Source: Endozoicomonas sp965261315
Lineage (GTDB): Bacteria > Pseudomonadota > Gammaproteobacteria > Pseudomonadales > Endozoicomonadaceae
Reading direction: 5' to 3'
NCBI GenBank assembly: GCA_965261315.1
Contig: CBDHDM010000006.1
Coordinates: forward strand, 4,330-68,329
Length of the DNA stretch: 64,000 bases
The position numbers were made by a program, and so were the translations under genes. Shown here in pieces: positions 63,641 to 64,000 of the stretch. Position 1 is the stretch's first letter. The number at the start of each line of letters is the position of its first letter. The notes under the pieces were generated by a model that worked only from the letters and a program-made list of their open reading frames with translations, had not been told where the DNA came from and ran no database searches.

Positions 63641-64000
63641 GTGATCAGAGTTGACGTTGGAATCCAGCGTTTTTCCAGATGTGGTTCAAATGATTCATGG
63701 GGCGTTCTTGTTATTATGGACTTTGGTGTTTTATCTCCCGATCTCTGTCATCAGTTATCTGATAAATATCAGGACTATAAAGGTCAGGATTTGTTGTATG
63801 GCATTGACGGAAAAAGTGAGAAAGTAGTCATTAGCCACACTGGAAAAAAATTCACAAAGAAAGCAGGTTTTCTGTTGGACTATTTTCGATATCACTCTGT
63901 GGAAATCAGTGGTCGATATGTCAGAGAACAGGATGTTGAAAATTTTTTGACTCGTGTACAGGCACCTTCAGAGCCTCTGGCTCAGCTAGTCAGACCGGAC
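63641..64000 (+). CDS. Hypothetical protein (3' end outside window)
   Basis: An open frame that runs off the window, about 120 codons visible. Possible starts are GTG 63641 or ATG 63716. SNDSWGVLVIMDFGVLSPDLCHQLSDKY and DYFRYHSVEISGRYVREQDVENF read as a real soluble protein with codon use like its neighbours. No family recognised. It is divergent from the RND operon. Confidence 0.6.
   Translation, partial: MIRVDVGIQRFSRCGSNDSWGVLVIMDFGVLSPDLCHQLSDKYQDYKGQDLLYGIDGKSEKVVISHTGKKFTKKAGFLLDYFRYHSVEISGRYVREQDVENFLTRVQAPSEPLAQLVRPD

Noticed and set aside
1..64000. CRISPR arrays.
   Set aside because: No series of regularly spaced direct repeats was seen anywhere in the window.

Overview
The window reads as chromosomal DNA of a marine, probably host-associated gammaproteobacterium. 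The evidence is a housekeeping set typical of the class (TmcA, PdxH, inosine-guanosine kinase, pitrilysin, TusDCB, MetH, QmcA/NfeD) together with a TorE-TorC-TorA trimethylamine N-oxide respiration cluster, a predicted sialidase beside a sodium:solute symporter, and several short interspersed repeat families. An Endozoicomonas-like member of the Oceanospirillales is my best guess; it is inferred from gene content only.

Layout. 0-11.5 kb: core genes (cyclophilin end, tmcA, grxA, a Tus-like replication-terminator protein, pdxH, gsk, ptrA, an acyl-CoA hydratase/hydrolase). 11.5-29.7 kb: an accessory region. It starts with a frameshifted DUF2799 lipoprotein and a 3'-truncated dGTPase next to a probable insertion-sequence end. 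A serine resolvase with a res-like site follows, then an orphan HigA with a HigB remnant and a VapBC45-like pair with a truncated toxin. Next comes a leftward operon hsdM - hsdS - YhcG-type nuclease - hsdR - YgjP-type metalloprotease - stand-alone DarG C-terminal-like protein - a small truncated protein. The right part is an integrative-element module (AlpA-like regulator, small proteins, DUF4224 protein, tyrosine recombinase), then an ISL3-family element whose ends and 8-bp target duplication can be seen, and two tandem tRNA-Ser(TGA) genes. 30-45.5 kb: core and metabolic genes (YccA-like BI-1 protein, tusDCB, oligopeptidase B, qmcA/nfeD, Na/Pi symporter, azlCD, symporter/sialidase, RraA-like protein, MATE exporter). 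45.8-57 kb: metH, dCMP deaminase, Bcr/CflA exporter, a K+ channel and torECA. 57-64 kb: an unusual ABC1/UbiB-like kinase with proline-rich ends, a repeat element, and an RND efflux operon.

Several otherwise canonical genes (hsdR, oligopeptidase B, qmcA, nfeD, the RND pump and its adaptor) are broken by single extra bases. I count about 17 one-base insertions, against one apparent deletion in the DUF2799 gene. In each case removing one base restores a textbook protein. The one-sided bias looks more like sequence error than decay, so these genes may be intact in the organism.

The most interesting biology is the defence-type operon at 15-24 kb. A Type I restriction-modification system is translationally coupled to an extra PD-(D/E)XK nuclease, a zinc metalloprotease and a fragment of the DarG antitoxin. 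Its hsdM-hsdS junction has been remodelled by a repeat insertion that appears to have duplicated the hsdS ribosome-binding site and start codon.
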